Shown here piece by piece: positions 10,218 to 20,150 of a stretch of 64,000 nt of DNA. The stretch is from Sarocladium kiliense (taxonomy: Eukaryota; Ascomycota; Sordariomycetes; Hypocreales; Sarocladiaceae). Below the pieces are notes generated by a model. It was not told where the DNA came from, did no database searches, and was given only the letters and a program-made list of their open reading frames with translations. The DNA is taken from contig JAUZTG010000042.1 in the NCBI GenBank assembly GCA_030734395.1, positions 496,001 to 560,000 on the forward strand. Direction: 5' to 3'. Within the stretch, counting starts at the first letter, position 1, and each line of letters starts with the position of its first letter. Made by a program: the position numbers and the translations under genes.

Positions 10218-11105
10218 CTTAGAGTGAGTGCTTGAGGTATGGTAGGATATAGTGCTTATGCCTCAGTGTCGGGATGTAGGTCAACAGAATACAGTAACGA
10301 GCGAGGACGGAGACTCGTTCATGAGGCCTTCTCGCCTGCTATTTATCGAATTACCTAAAGCTATCTAGCTATCAATCTCCGATATTGCTAGTTTAGACTT
10401 GCGAAAAGCTGGCTGGCTACTAAGGGTGACTGGTAATCGCTGTTGGACGCTATGGCGTACGTCGGTTCTAAGCATTTCGCGTGACCGCATATGGGATCAA
10501 GCGCCGAAGCGAATCAGCAATTAATAACACCAGCAGAGATCCAGGTCGGCATTAGAACGGAATTTGCTTTTATCGTGCTTCAGTGGTAGAATAGCGATGG
10601 CGCGCTTCTGATGTGGCGGAGTGAAAGCCTCACGCGTATAAGTGGCCAATGGGTAACACTCTGACAACCAAAGGTCGAGTTCAAGGTCGCGGCAGACCGA
10701 ACATTTCCTAGGGAAGTCCCGGAACTTGACGTCAAAATCGAAGACCTGTCAGTTTAGTTTCACTCGAAGTGGGACATTTATGAATTCGGGGCGCAATGGT
10801 GGTCACGGTCATATCGGGACTACACGCGTAAGGCTGGCCAATTAGTAGCAGACAAGATTTGGTCATTGGGTGGCAGAGTTCATTCACTGCCATGGAATTG
10901 TTCCATCTCACAGTCGCTTCTGTGCACCTCTTGATCCATCTCTAATCAGATCATGGGCTGCCTTCTTCTCCATGAGCCCGCTTTTGTTCCCTTTGTCAGC
11001 CAGCTGCTGGCCAGGCTGGTCACATATGCGCCGTAAGTCTAAGTTATATGTCAGGGACTTGCTTTCATTGCTGAAGACTTCATCTTCCACAGAATCACCT
11101 TCATC
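10218..11105. other. Divergent intergenic region
   Basis: About 890 bases between the BPL_N gene (minus) and the acetyltransferase gene (plus). The right end holds a likely 5' UTR intron (see separate entry). The rest shows only short frames without motifs. Confidence 0.4.
11033..11092 (+). other. Probable 5' UTR intron of the GNAT gene
   Basis: Donor GTAAGT at 11033, a CTGAAG branch-like site and acceptor CCACAG at 11092 define a 60-nt intron ending 13 bases before the ATG at 11106. Joining the flanks gives no coding extension (a short upstream frame runs into TGA), so it would be untranslated leader. Based on splice signals only. Confidence 0.4.
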
Positions 11106-11630
11106 ATGACAGCCTCCATCGACTCGACCCAGCCTGCCAGAGACTCAATTCTCACCTATCGCGAAGTCACCGAAGATAATTGGCGCGCAGTCGCAACCCT
11201 AAGCCTCAGAGATGAACAGAAAGGAAACTTAGGCCCCAATGTGTGGTCCCTCGCCGAAGCAGCTTACTCCGAAGATGCATGGGTGCGCGCCATCTACGCT
11301 GGCAAGACGCTGGTCGGCCTGCTAATGATGGCAACCTGGGACCCCGATGAGGCACACTACATTTGGCGATTCATGATTGACGGCCGTTATCAAGGACTGA
11401 GCTATGGTCGCCGGGGTGTCCAGTTCGCAATTGAACACGTACGGCAGCACAACCCGAATGCAAAGCAATTCGGCGTGATGTCAACCCCACCAGAAGGGAA
11501 GAGGAGCGACGATCCAGATAAGGTTGTAAAGCCGGAAGGGTCACTTTTTAGGCTCTATGAGAAGCTTGGTTTCAGGCAGACTGATCCGCCAGATGAAGAT
11601 GGTGAGATCATAATGAAGATAGACTTGTGA
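11106..11630 (+). CDS. GNAT family N-acetyltransferase
   Basis: Single-exon 174-aa protein of the Gcn5-related acetyltransferase fold, which moves an acetyl group from acetyl-CoA to an amine. The acetyl-CoA binding motif A is at YIWRFMIDGRYQGLSYGRRG (about residues 94-113), with the R/Q-x-x-G-x-G/A pattern as QGLSYGR. An N-terminal LTYREVTEDNW strand and a C-terminal LYEKLGFRQTD segment complete the fold. YIWRFMID and the length recall diamine/spermidine acetyltransferases of the BltD type, so a polyamine substrate is possible but not shown. It lies upstream of the short-chain dehydrogenase and siderophore transporter with no proof of shared regulation. Confidence 0.85.
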   Translation: MTASIDSTQPARDSILTYREVTEDNWRAVATLSLRDEQKGNLGPNVWSLAEAAYSEDAWVRAIYAGKTLVGLLMMATWDPDEAHYIWRFMIDGRYQGLSYGRRGVQFAIEHVRQHNPNAKQFGVMSTPPEGKRSDDPDKVVKPEGSLFRLYEKLGFRQTDPPDEDGEIIMKIDL

Positions 11631-12350
11631 ACCTGTCTGTAGTGTAGGTTGCGAATGGACTCTCCGGGCATATGCCTCTTGGAACCAGGACAATCAATTG
11701 TCAAGAACGACATGAATATTCGCCATTACACGGCCTGTGATGTAGATGATGAAGGTTCCTTGTGGAATGATAGTGCTACTGTTGTGCCAGTTGGTCACTT
11801 CAAGAAAGGCCTTGGCTGTGCACTCGGTGCGGATGTCCCGCCATGCCATGAGGGGGTTCCAGGGCCCACTGCCAACGGGCCTCTGCCAGCAAAGGACCAG
11901 AGTGTCATCGTTTGTTGGGCATTCGCGTGGGGAATATGTCGACTGTGATCACCAAATCACATCAGCTAAAGCCGAATCTCTCGCAGTCGGGACTGTCTCA
12001 CACACTTGGCCATCCTTCCGTTCAGCTTCAGGCATGGCTTTGACGGAATTCTTCGACGTTGCCAATTAAAGCCGACACTCCCACCGCCACGCAGCGGACT
12101 AAGATGCGGAGGAGTTTAGCGGATCAGCAAGAGTGACCACATTGACTCAGGGCTAACTGAATATGGTGCATGCAAAAGGCAAACTCTAGCGCTAGCCGGC
12201 ATGCCGTGGTTGACAGCTAAGACAATCTCCTGGTATTTCGATGTGCCTTTCCGGAACAGGTCAATGCAAGCGGAAGCCAGCGTACGAAAACCTGACGTCA
12301 AGGGTAGAATCTTGGGAGCTGAAATAGAGATGGATTGCTGTTAGTGGAAC

Positions 12351-12356
12351 GATAAG
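12351..12356 (+). promoter_or_regulatory. GATA-factor core site upstream of SDR
   Basis: CGATAAG fits the HGATAR core bound by fungal GATA factors and lies 131 bases upstream of the SDR start. A single core is weak evidence alone; it gains interest from the GATA sites around the neighbouring siderophore transporter. Confidence 0.3.
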
Positions 12357-12370
12357 CTGCTCCCCGAGAA

Positions 12371-12378
12371 TATAAAAG
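12371..12378 (+). promoter_or_regulatory. TATA box of the SDR gene
   Basis: TATAAAAG, 109 bases upstream of the ATG at 12487. Exact match to the TATA consensus at a normal distance for a fungal promoter. Confidence 0.55.
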
Positions 12379-12486
12379 AGCGAAACGGCTACGTGCTCCT
12401 CAACGATGTAAACCGATCTCAAATTATTGACTACGAAGCATTGCATTGAAAGACTTTCTCCCCAGATCCTATCCTCCAAAGTCACC

Positions 12487-13365
12487 ATGTCTCTCCAAGG
12501 AAAAGTCGCCATCATCACCGGTGGTGTCAAGAACCTTGGCGCAGAAATTGCCCTACAGCTTGCTCCCCTCGGCGCCAGCCTTGCTCTACACTACAATTCA
12601 GCGTCTTCAGCAGACCATACCAAAGAGCTCCAGAAGCAATTGGAGAAGGTGTCCCCCGGCATCAAGGTGAAGTTCTACCAGGCCGATCTAACAACGGAGA
12701 GTGCTGTCGAGTCTTTGTTCGCCTCAGTCAAGAAGGACTTCGGAAGGATCGACATCGTTGTCAACACCGTTGGCAAGGTTCTGAAGAAGGGCATCACAGA
12801 GATCTCAGAGAAGGAGTATGACACTATGTTTGAGTAAGACAATCGCCTCCTTTGCTGTGTAGGCTTGTCACAGGCAAAAATGAGCTGACATCGGATCTCA
12901 GTGTCAACTCGAAATCCGCCTTCCTCATTCTGAAGGCTGGCGCGAAATATGTAGAAGACGGTGGTGCACTAATCACCATAGTCACGGCCCTTCTCGCTGC
13001 TTTCACGGGCTTGTATACATCCTACGCTGGCTCGAAGGCCCCGGTTGAGCACTTCACTCGGGGCGTGGCCAAGGAACTGCTCGACCGCCAAATCAGTGTT
13101 ACTGCTGTCGCCCCTGGTCCTATGGATACTCGTAAGTAGACACCGCGTGATCCAGACTCGTTCGTCTTCTGACATCTTGGTTTATTTAGCTTTCTTCTAC
13201 CCTCAAGAGTCCCCGGAAGCTGTGGCGTTCCATAAGAGCCAGGCCATGGGAGGTCGTCTCACAGATGTCAAGGACATTGCACCTATCGTCAAGTTCTTGT
13301 GCACGGAGGGGAAATGGATTACGGGGCAGACTATCTTTGCTAATGGTGGCTACACGACTCGCTGA
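12487..13365 (+). CDS. Short-chain dehydrogenase/reductase
   Basis: Exons 12487-12833, 12902-13131 and 13190-13365 close to 250 aa. Classical SDR fold: cofactor loop TGGVKNLG (residues 11-18), where the usual middle Gly is Asn; a Y-x-x-x-K pair at Y157 and K161 (YAGSK); and a C-terminal WITGQTIFANGGY typical of FabG-like members. The residue 13 before the Tyr, normally the catalytic Ser, is Thr144 (IVTALLAAFTGLYTSY). Introns have CTGAC branch sites. The gene is tail-to-tail with the siderophore transporter (91 bases apart). Likely an NAD(P)H-dependent ketone or aldehyde reductase; substrate unknown. A TATA box and a GATA core precede it. Confidence 0.87.
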
Positions 13366-13455
13366 GGTCAATGGAGAACCATAGACGCCTTATAGCTAAT
13401 AACAATACACCATGTGAGGACCAGATGCAGTCCGTGATGTGAATGTGTCTCGCCC

Positions 13456-15430
13456 TCACTGCTTGCCAGCCCAGAAACGTAGGAATGCCTCCTTCTTCGT
13501 TTTCGGTGGGGGCAGAGGTTCCGGATTACGGTCCTTCTCCTGCAGCGGCAACCCATCGTTGCCCACGTTCGTGACCGCATTTTGCTGCTTGCCGAGGTAA
13601 TAGTTGGTTTGGAAGCAGGCTGCTACCAAAGGGATGAAAGCCAAAGCCAGCGCAGGGGCAATGCAATAGTATAGTGTTTGGCGGTAAGCCTCGATGGAGC
13701 CCTCGCGCATAGGGCTGCCAAATTCGTAGAGATCTCGGATCGAACGAACGCTACCGAAGATCTGTGTCACGTCCTCCTCAGTGGCACTGGAAGGGAGGTT
13801 GGCACGCAATTGATCGGGCATCTGACTGGACCAGATTACGGCCACAATGGCGGCACCAATTGAACTGCCGATCTTTGACCAAAGTGACAGCAGGGAGATG
13901 GCAAGTGCGACATCTTGATGAGGCACTGAAGCCTGAGAAGCGACTCGAGAACCAACGACGGACATGGCACCACCGGCGCCGATGAGAACCTGGCACATGA
14001 CCATGGCAGCAGTGTTGATCGTCGCGCGGTGACCATCGAGCATGATGCCCATGCCAATAATCTTCAGAGCAAGGCCGACCAGCTGGATAGCCTTGTATCG
14101 ATGTGTCCATCTCTGAAGAAGCCCGGCAACTGGTCCAAAGATGCAAAGAGCGAGCGTGAGCGTGTTGCCGTAGTAGACCCAGTCTTGGTAGCTCCATGGC
14201 TTTGCGATGTACACGTATGAATCCCAGTATAAACCTCGGAGTCGACCAGCGACTGTAGATGTGGTCAGTATGTGCACTGTTAATCTTGGTAGGGGATAAC
14301 TTACGCATATAGAATGAGTCAATGATGATGGCCATGAGGAAGGTCTTGTTGAAGACTAGACGACGGGGCGCACTGGGAACACGGGCCCAAAGGATCTCGT
14401 AGACGACATAGGCGATCAGGAGAATGCCACCCACCACCATCATTGCAATCATAGACGGGTTCTTCCACCCGTCGACGGCGTATGTCTTGAGAGAGAATGG
14501 CAACAGAAGCAGAGCCCAGCCGAACCCCAAAAGCAGAAGCCCTAGAGCATCAATCTCCTCCAGATTCCTGATGACCTTCTCTCTGAACGTCTCGTTGTCC
14601 TTGATGACTGGTGCGATGATCGTCCCATGAGGAGCTTCGTATCCATCATTCGCAGCCGCTTCAGACGCCGCCCGACGTGCAGCATTGCTCGAAGCCATGT
14701 TGACGATTCCGTGCTTCTTGGCCTGGCGATCGAGATAGATCAACGTCGCAATGGCAGGGGTCAACACAGCGGGCATGATGATTGCGAACATGCCATAACC
14801 CCAGCGCCACTGGTTGCGTGACGAAATGGCATCAACAATTTTGCCCGCAAACCATGTGTTGATGATGAAAGGCGTAGACAGCAGCGAGCTGACAAAACCA
14901 CGCCATTCGAGGGGGGTAAGATCAGCAACGATGATGTCGTTGATGAGATCCAAGCCAGCGCCACCAACTGCGACAAAACTCTCACCAGTGACATAGGCGG
15001 AGATACTTTGAGAGCTCGCTGCCACGATGTAGCCGACAGTGTAGAACATCAAAGCAAGGAAGTATGTGTAAGGGCGGGAGGTATTATCCGAGATCTTAGC
15101 GATGAAAGGCTTCGCAACAGCACTGATGATGTTCGTCGCCACAGACAATGTGGCAAGCACCGATGAGTGCTGCTTGTAGTGTGACGAGGCATCGATGCTG
15201 TAGTAGCTTGTGGTGGAGGAGTCGAGGGAATATGCCCATGCGCAGACGAGGACAGAGGCGCCGATGAGGTAGAAAGTCGTGCGGTTGGTCTTTGCCTCTC
15301 GATAGACAGCTTCCATACGAGTGACACCTTGAGACTGAACAATGTCTCCAACCTGAGAGACTGGAACCTTTTCAGGTTCCTGGTAACTCTCTTCAGGCGC
15401 AGGAGTCGCTTGCTTGATTTCACTCGTCAT
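13456..15430 (-). CDS. MFS siderophore-iron transporter
   Basis: Exons 15430-14305 and 14252-13456 (52-nt intron, donor GTAAGT, acceptor CTACAG) give 640 aa. It belongs to the fungal siderophore transporter group of the major facilitator superfamily, proton symporters that import ferric siderophores. Signs: a cytosolic N-terminus ending GVTRMEAVYREAKTNR, then AWAYSLDSSTTSYYSIDAS in the first helix region, a long central loop, and after the junction YMLAGRLRGLYWDSYVYI, where family members have F/Y-x-R-x-L/Y. About 14 hydrophobic segments are expected, as in this group, and the C-tail is basic. SREA-type GATA sites upstream point to repression by iron. The siderophore it carries cannot be told. 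Confidence 0.88.
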
Positions 15431-15508
15431 GATGCTTATAGATCAGATGTTGGTCCTGAGCACAACAAAGCTCGTGCGCCAGCTCCGAGAGACGAACCCT
15501 ATGCCACA

Positions 15509-15515
15509 TTATATA
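15509..15515 (-). promoter_or_regulatory. TATA box of the siderophore transporter
   Basis: Reads TATATAA on the minus strand, 79 bases upstream of the transporter ATG. Position and sequence fit a core promoter element. Confidence 0.5.
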
Positions 15516-15648
15516 GACCGCCCTCGTGTAGCAACATTGCCTGGCATGCGACTAATGCTGGTAAGGCCATCCATCCTGCCCTAGGCAGTGGAGCTATACT
15601 TTACGAGGTTCCGATCCAGTCCCTAGGCTGTAAGGTTGGCGAATTAGA

Positions 15649-15653
15649 TTATC
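15649..15653 (-). promoter_or_regulatory. GATA core site
   Basis: GATAA on the minus strand (CGATAAT context), about 220 bases upstream of the siderophore transporter start and 42 bases from the longer SREA-like site. Confidence 0.35.
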
Positions 15654-15694
15654 GTGTAGGATCTAATCAGATCCCCACGCTCATGCGAGTCTCC

Positions 15695-15703
15695 ATCTGA
15701 TAA
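15695..15703 (+). promoter_or_regulatory. SREA-type iron GATA site (ATCTGATAA)
   Basis: Exact match to ATCWGATAA, the extended site of the fungal iron repressor SREA/SRE1 family, 265 bases upstream of the siderophore transporter start. Repression of siderophore uptake genes by this factor under iron plenty is established in Aspergillus and other ascomycetes; action here is inferred. Confidence 0.6.
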
Positions 15704-16334
15704 TTTCTGCACCTATCCTTCAGCACGGAAAGATTTTCAACGTCCCAGGGTCCGGCGCAAGTAGTGCTGTGACCATGCCCCATGAGGAAGCACGTCGCAA
15801 CCTGTAGGAGGCACGAGTCGTGTAGCAATCGCAGGGATCTGCGAGAATTGCGGACCTCACAGAGAAGCGAGGGATGGATGTAAGGCTCCAGTGTCGCAAT
15901 TAATGTCGCTCTGGGAGAAAGGAATAGCTCCATGCTATACGATGCTTGGCTCGGCTTTCGGTAAGAGGCCGAGCTCGCGAAGGAGCTCTCGAGGCTGAGA
16001 ACGTGCACTGAGCATCTCACCTCAGAATTCTTGTGGCGATATCTTAATTTCCAACCAGTTAGTGGCGAACGCCCTGCTTGCCTCTTTAGGAGGGGAACTC
16101 GAAACTGGGTGGGATTTGTGAAATCCCAGGATGAGCACTGCGAATAGACCGACATACAGTTCATGGAACTGACCTGCAAGAAACAGTATGATGGGGCAAC
16201 ACCACCTCAATCTGAATGCAGAATAGAGCAACAGGTTGGGCGTCGTGTAGGACCTCAAGATCTTTATGCAAAGCTCAAGGTTAATTGAACAGAGTGATTC
16301 GTCCCTGTGTTTCTATGGTATGTGAGATCGGATT

Positions 16335-16345
16335 GATAAGATAAC
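16335..16345 (+). promoter_or_regulatory. Tandem GATA cores (GATAAGATAAC)
   Basis: Two overlapping HGATAR-like cores in the same orientation, about 140 bases upstream of the GatA start. They could belong to either divergent gene. Confidence 0.4.
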
Positions 16346-16353
16346 ATCTGTGC

Positions 16354-16365
16354 GTTATCGATAAC
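16354..16365. promoter_or_regulatory. 12-bp palindrome GTTATCGATAAC
   Basis: A perfect 12-bp palindrome that places two GATAA cores back to back, 9 bases after the tandem pair. It may bind a GATA-factor dimer; equally it could be chance. Seen directly in sequence. Confidence 0.4.
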
Positions 16366-16482
16366 CGCCAAATTCCTATCGCGTCAAGCTCCAGCTCCAG
16401 GTGGGCAAGCAACCAGCTGCTTTGACCTCTACTCATTGCGACGCAGGCAGAAAGTTGCTCCGAGAAGGGCAACGCACCAGAA

Positions 16483-18062
16483 ATGAAGGCTTCAAGAGCC
16501 TGCATCACTGGCCTACGGCCAAGTGCGCGCCCCTCATCGGCCTGCAAAGCAGTCCCGAGGTCGAGGATCTGCGTCTCACGGTGTCGACCTTTCAGCTCCC
16601 ATAATCACTTCGTCACCCAGGGTAAGTCCGGTCGCATGCCATACCTCCTACCATTGCTGACATTCTTGTAGACGATAGAAATTCACCCGATCCTCTCGCG
16701 GAGTCCTCACGCGACCAGGCGTTTACACTTGCGATTAAGGACAATATCGCGACCAGCGACCTCCCGACACAATGCGCCTCACACATCCTCGCTTCCCACA
16801 AATCGCCCTACGAGGCAACAATTGTCCGTCAACTACGCAAACGGGGCGCAAAAATCGTCGGGAAAACAAACATGGACGAGTTCGGCATGGGCTCCCACTC
16901 CACAAATTCAGCACATAGGCCAGTGCGAAATCCCCTGAGTTCCATCGAGGATCTGTCAGCAGGAGGCAGTTCAGGCGGCAGCGCTGTGGCAGTGAAACTC
17001 GGTGATGCTCAGATCGCACTTGGAACAGATACAGGAGGCTCGATACGTCTTCCGGCTGCGTATACCGGTACTGCGGGATACAAGCCAAGCTACGGCATGT
17101 TGTCAAGGCATGGTGTGGTGCCTTATGCGAATTCATTGGACACTGTTGGGCTTCTCGCACAAGATGTCGAGTCGATACGGAAACTGGTTTTCGAGACCGG
17201 CCTCGCGGACGAGCACGATCCAAATGATCCGACGTCGGTGGCACCGAACACTCGACGAAGGTGCAATAGAGCCACTGCTTCTTTGCCAACCGCGCCAGAG
17301 AGACTGACGATCGGAATACCACTGGAGTACAATGTTGAAGAGCTCGACCCTGCTATCCGTAAAGTGTGGCAATCAGCAAGCTCTGCGTTGGGAGAGAACG
17401 GCATCAGGATTGTCCCAGTATCCCTTCCCTCGACGAAAGAAGCCTTATGTGCTTACTACGTTCTCGCCCCAGCCGAGGCATCCTCGAATCTCGCCAAATA
17501 TGACGGCGTCAGATACGGTGTCAGAGGAGGTGATGGCGATAATGCGGGCGAGACGCTATACTCAGAGACCCGCGGAGCTGGCTTTGGAGAAGAAGTTCGG
17601 CGGCGCATCCTGCTGGGAACATACACGCTCAGCTCTGAGGCTATCGACAACTACTTTATCCAAGCGCAAAAAGTCCGACGTCTCGTGCAGCGAGACTTCG
17701 ACCGCGTCTTCAAGATGTCAAATCCGTTGTACGAGCCACAACATTTCGACCTCAGCGAAATGGACGCCTCGACGCCCCTGGAGAACAAGCAAGGTCCGGT
17801 CCAGGTCGATTTTCTGCTCTGTCCTACGGCTCCAACCTTTCCGCCCACCCTGCGAGAGGTGAAAGAGCAGCGTGCGGTGGACACTTATGTGAACGATGTA
17901 TTCACGGTACCCGCCAGCTTGGCAGGTCTGCCCGCAATCAGTGTGCCGGTGAAAGCGGAGGGATCTGATCTTCCAGCAGGGCTGCAGTTGATCGGACAAT
18001 ATTGGGATGATAGAAGATTGCTTGATGTAGCTAGCATGTTGCAGGGTCTGTTCAAGATTTAA
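16483..18062 (+). CDS. HER2: Mitochondrial Glu-tRNA(Gln) amidotransferase subunit A
   Basis: Exons 16483-16621 and 16672-18062 close to 509 aa. GatA/Her2 liberates ammonia from glutamine for the conversion of Glu-tRNA(Gln) to Gln-tRNA(Gln) in mitochondria, as part of the GatFAB-type complex. Exon 1 encodes a basic, Ser/Ala/Arg-rich presequence suited to mitochondrial import. The amidase-signature triad is intact: Lys69 (LAIKDNIA), cis-Ser146 in AGGSSGGS and nucleophile Ser170 in GTDTGGSIR. SLDTVGLLAQDV and the C-terminal VPASLAGLPAISVPV are typical of GatA. The start is the Met that opens the presequence. A housekeeping gene; its closeness to GATA sites may simply reflect the divergent neighbour. 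Confidence 0.9.
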
Positions 18063-18310
18063 TGAAATGTAGACTATATGATGAAGAGATGTCAAAACCT
18101 GTACTTCAACATTGCCACCAGTCCGTGCCCTTTCTGACGATTGCGCCTGCAAGGCTTACTACACCAGGAGCCCTTGTGACAGGGATCCTCAAGTACGTAT
18201 AGATATCTTACACCATACTTGATTACACCTCAATACTGTACTACAACCCCTGGTACTAAGTACAAAGAAATATCATTAACTCATGTCTCATGATGCAGCG
18301 CCCCAGCTCT

Positions 18311-19108
18311 TCACCGTGATATACTGCGACTCCTGCGTCGTGGCGATTCTTCGCCATCGACATCCATATCATCGTGTGAGACTTCGCCCTCCTCCGAGCC
18401 ACGCTCTTCGCCGCCATTCCTTTTCGCGTCTGTGTCTGTGTCTGCGTCTGCGTCCGCTTCTTTATCTTCCTCGTCATCATCTTCCTCCAGAAGATCTTCC
18501 AAGTCGCCCAAAGCACTCTCCCTCGGCTCCAATACCTCGAGATCCTCGAGAATCTCCCTTTTCGGCATCTTCCACAGACTCGTTGCGCACACTCTGTCGG
18601 CAGTCAGAAGCTCGTCCACGAACTCGTCCACGAATGTCAATTTCGTTCCGGCCCTCCCCTTCCTCCTCAGTTTTCTTCGATCGGCCAAGAAAGGTTCCAG
18701 CCTCTTGTACACGTCCTTGGCTGGCCTCGTCAGCCGGAAGTAGAAACACGCCAGGGCCCGCAGGTATTTGAAGTGCTCGCCGCCGTAGCCCAGGTATTCT
18801 TCGAGGATGGCGTCGCTGGGACCAAGTTCGAGGAGCTTGAAGGCAAGGCAGAGGAAAGGGCTCGGCTTCTGGCTGCCGCCGTGCGTACCGCCGATGAAGT
18901 TGACGTGTTCGACAACGCGATCGATGATGTCGGCTTCGTTGAGAGCAAAGCACTGCTCTTTGTAGAAGTAGGAATCGACAATGCGATCCTTGACGGCCTT
19001 CTCCATGATCGTCGCGGGATTGAGGCCATTTGGCGCAACAGAGGCCGACGAGCCGCGCTCGTCAAGGAAACGACGCGCATCCGCCTGGATTGTATCTTCT
19101 TTCGCCAT
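18311..19108 (-). CDS. PRP38: Pre-mRNA-splicing factor Prp38
   Basis: Uninterrupted 265-aa protein. Prp38 is a U4/U6.U5 tri-snRNP component needed for spliceosome activation. The Prp38 domain is plain: NPATIMEKAVKDRIVDSYFYKEQCFALNE (about residues 29-57), FIGGTHGGSQKPSPFLCLAFKLLEL, GGEHFKYLRALACFYFRLT and FVDEFVDELLT. The C-tail is acidic with an Asp-Ala/Asp-Thr repeat (DADADTDTDA) and ends in an RS-like PRRRSRSISR. The frame is open upstream of the Met at 19108 but the extra 88 codons show no conservation. Divergent from the small membrane protein gene, 256 bases away. Confidence 0.93.
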   Translation of the reverse strand: MAKEDTIQADARRFLDERGSSASVAPNGLNPATIMEKAVKDRIVDSYFYKEQCFALNEADIIDRVVEHVNFIGGTHGGSQKPSPFLCLAFKLLELGPSDAILEEYLGYGGEHFKYLRALACFYFRLTRPAKDVYKRLEPFLADRRKLRRKGRAGTKLTFVDEFVDELLTADRVCATSLWKMPKREILEDLEVLEPRESALGDLEDLLEEDDDEEDKEADADADTDTDAKRNGGEERGSEEGEVSHDDMDVDGEESPRRRSRSISR

Positions 19109-19364
19109 CGTCGGTTGTTCTTGAGGTGGGTGGTGGGGTGACGTGCCCAGACTCTGACGAAACTTTGGTTGAGGCGTGGCCGATAAGGCGATTGATAAGG
19201 AGGTTGCTGGGCCAACATTATTTGGCTTCTGCATGAACGCGACAGCCTTACGAGTTTCATGCGACATGCAACATCTTTCTGCACATCTCGCAAAGAAGAC
19301 CTTGCTATCTGTTGAACAGAAGAAGATACGGACTGGTCTTGTGAAAATTATTGATCGCTTCAAT

Positions 19365-19956
19365 ATGCGCAAATTACTCCTTACCTCGTCTCAAGTCTCC
19401 ATTCTCCTCTCCACCATTATCGGTACGTTCCAGTCTCATACCCCAGCATTCCTCTTGTCACAAGACTGACCTCAAGGCAATAGTGATATCTTGCACACTT
19501 GCACTCTTTCTAAGCGGATACGCCGCCCAACAGCGCTCCCTCAAAGAACTTCGAACGGCGATCCGACCGCGACCACGACCCTCAAAGCCATACCTACCAG
19601 ATCAGTTCAAACCCAAGGTCGTTGAACTCGATGACGGGTCGCAAATAATTCTGGAAAGCGATGCGGAGCGCGAGAAGAAGAGATATAGAGAGGCAGTCGT
19701 TGAGGTTCATCAATCGATCACGGAACAGCAGCCGGTGATGAGCGCATCAGAAGGTGTATCCGTCAACAAACTCAAGATCATTCAACAACTTCAGGCGGAC
19801 GTAGCAGCCAAGTCTTGGGCAGTGGAGAATCCAGATCCGTTGTCCAAGAATGCGGTTCCCATGTCGAGAGCAGAGCGGAGGAAAGCTATCAAGGAGGAGT
19901 TGAAGCGTTTAGGCCAGTCGGATGAGCCAGTCCTATGGCAAAGGCGCCTATGGTAG
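19365..19956 (+). CDS. Small membrane protein, fungal hypothetical (176 aa)
   Basis: Exons 19365-19422 and 19484-19956 (61-nt intron, donor GTACGT, acceptor CAATAG; Val codon split) close to 176 aa. The junction rebuilds one hydrophobic helix at about residues 10-33 (VSILLSTIIVISCTLALFLSG). A basic linker follows (IRPRPRPSKPYLPDQF), then a charged, probably helical domain with MSRAERRKAIKEELKRLG and the tail PVLWQRRLW. It looks like an N-terminally anchored membrane protein with a soluble C-terminal part; topology and organelle are unknown. I do not recognise a characterised family. Confidence 0.65.
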
Positions 19957-20150
19957 GAGGGCTAGTTAGGAAACGGACGGAGTCATTTTGGGTATAACAT
20001 GGTACATGTTTGGAAATTGGCGTCAATCATGGGTTTATGACATAGATATATCTTACGTGGCAATTGCAGTATTCAGTTCTGATGTACTTCGGCCAAGTGT
20101 GCAGGATTCCGTAAACTTGCGCAGCTTGATCAGTGACAGACAATAACTGA

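Larger units (their letters stand above)
11631..12486. other. Intergenic region with SDR promoter
   Basis: About 860 bases between the acetyltransferase and the short-chain dehydrogenase. The last 150 bases hold a GATAAG site and a TATA box (separate entries). The rest has no coding support. Confidence 0.45.
15431..16482. other. Divergent promoter region with GATA sites
   Basis: About 1,050 bases between the siderophore transporter (minus) and the GatA gene (plus). It contains a TATA box for the transporter and several GATA-factor sites, listed separately. The minus-strand frames within it have no motif. Confidence 0.5.

Noticed and set aside
11106..18062. Possible secondary-metabolite cluster around the siderophore transporter
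   Set aside because: No NRPS, PKS or ornithine hydroxylase is present, and GatA, a housekeeping gene, lies directly beside it.
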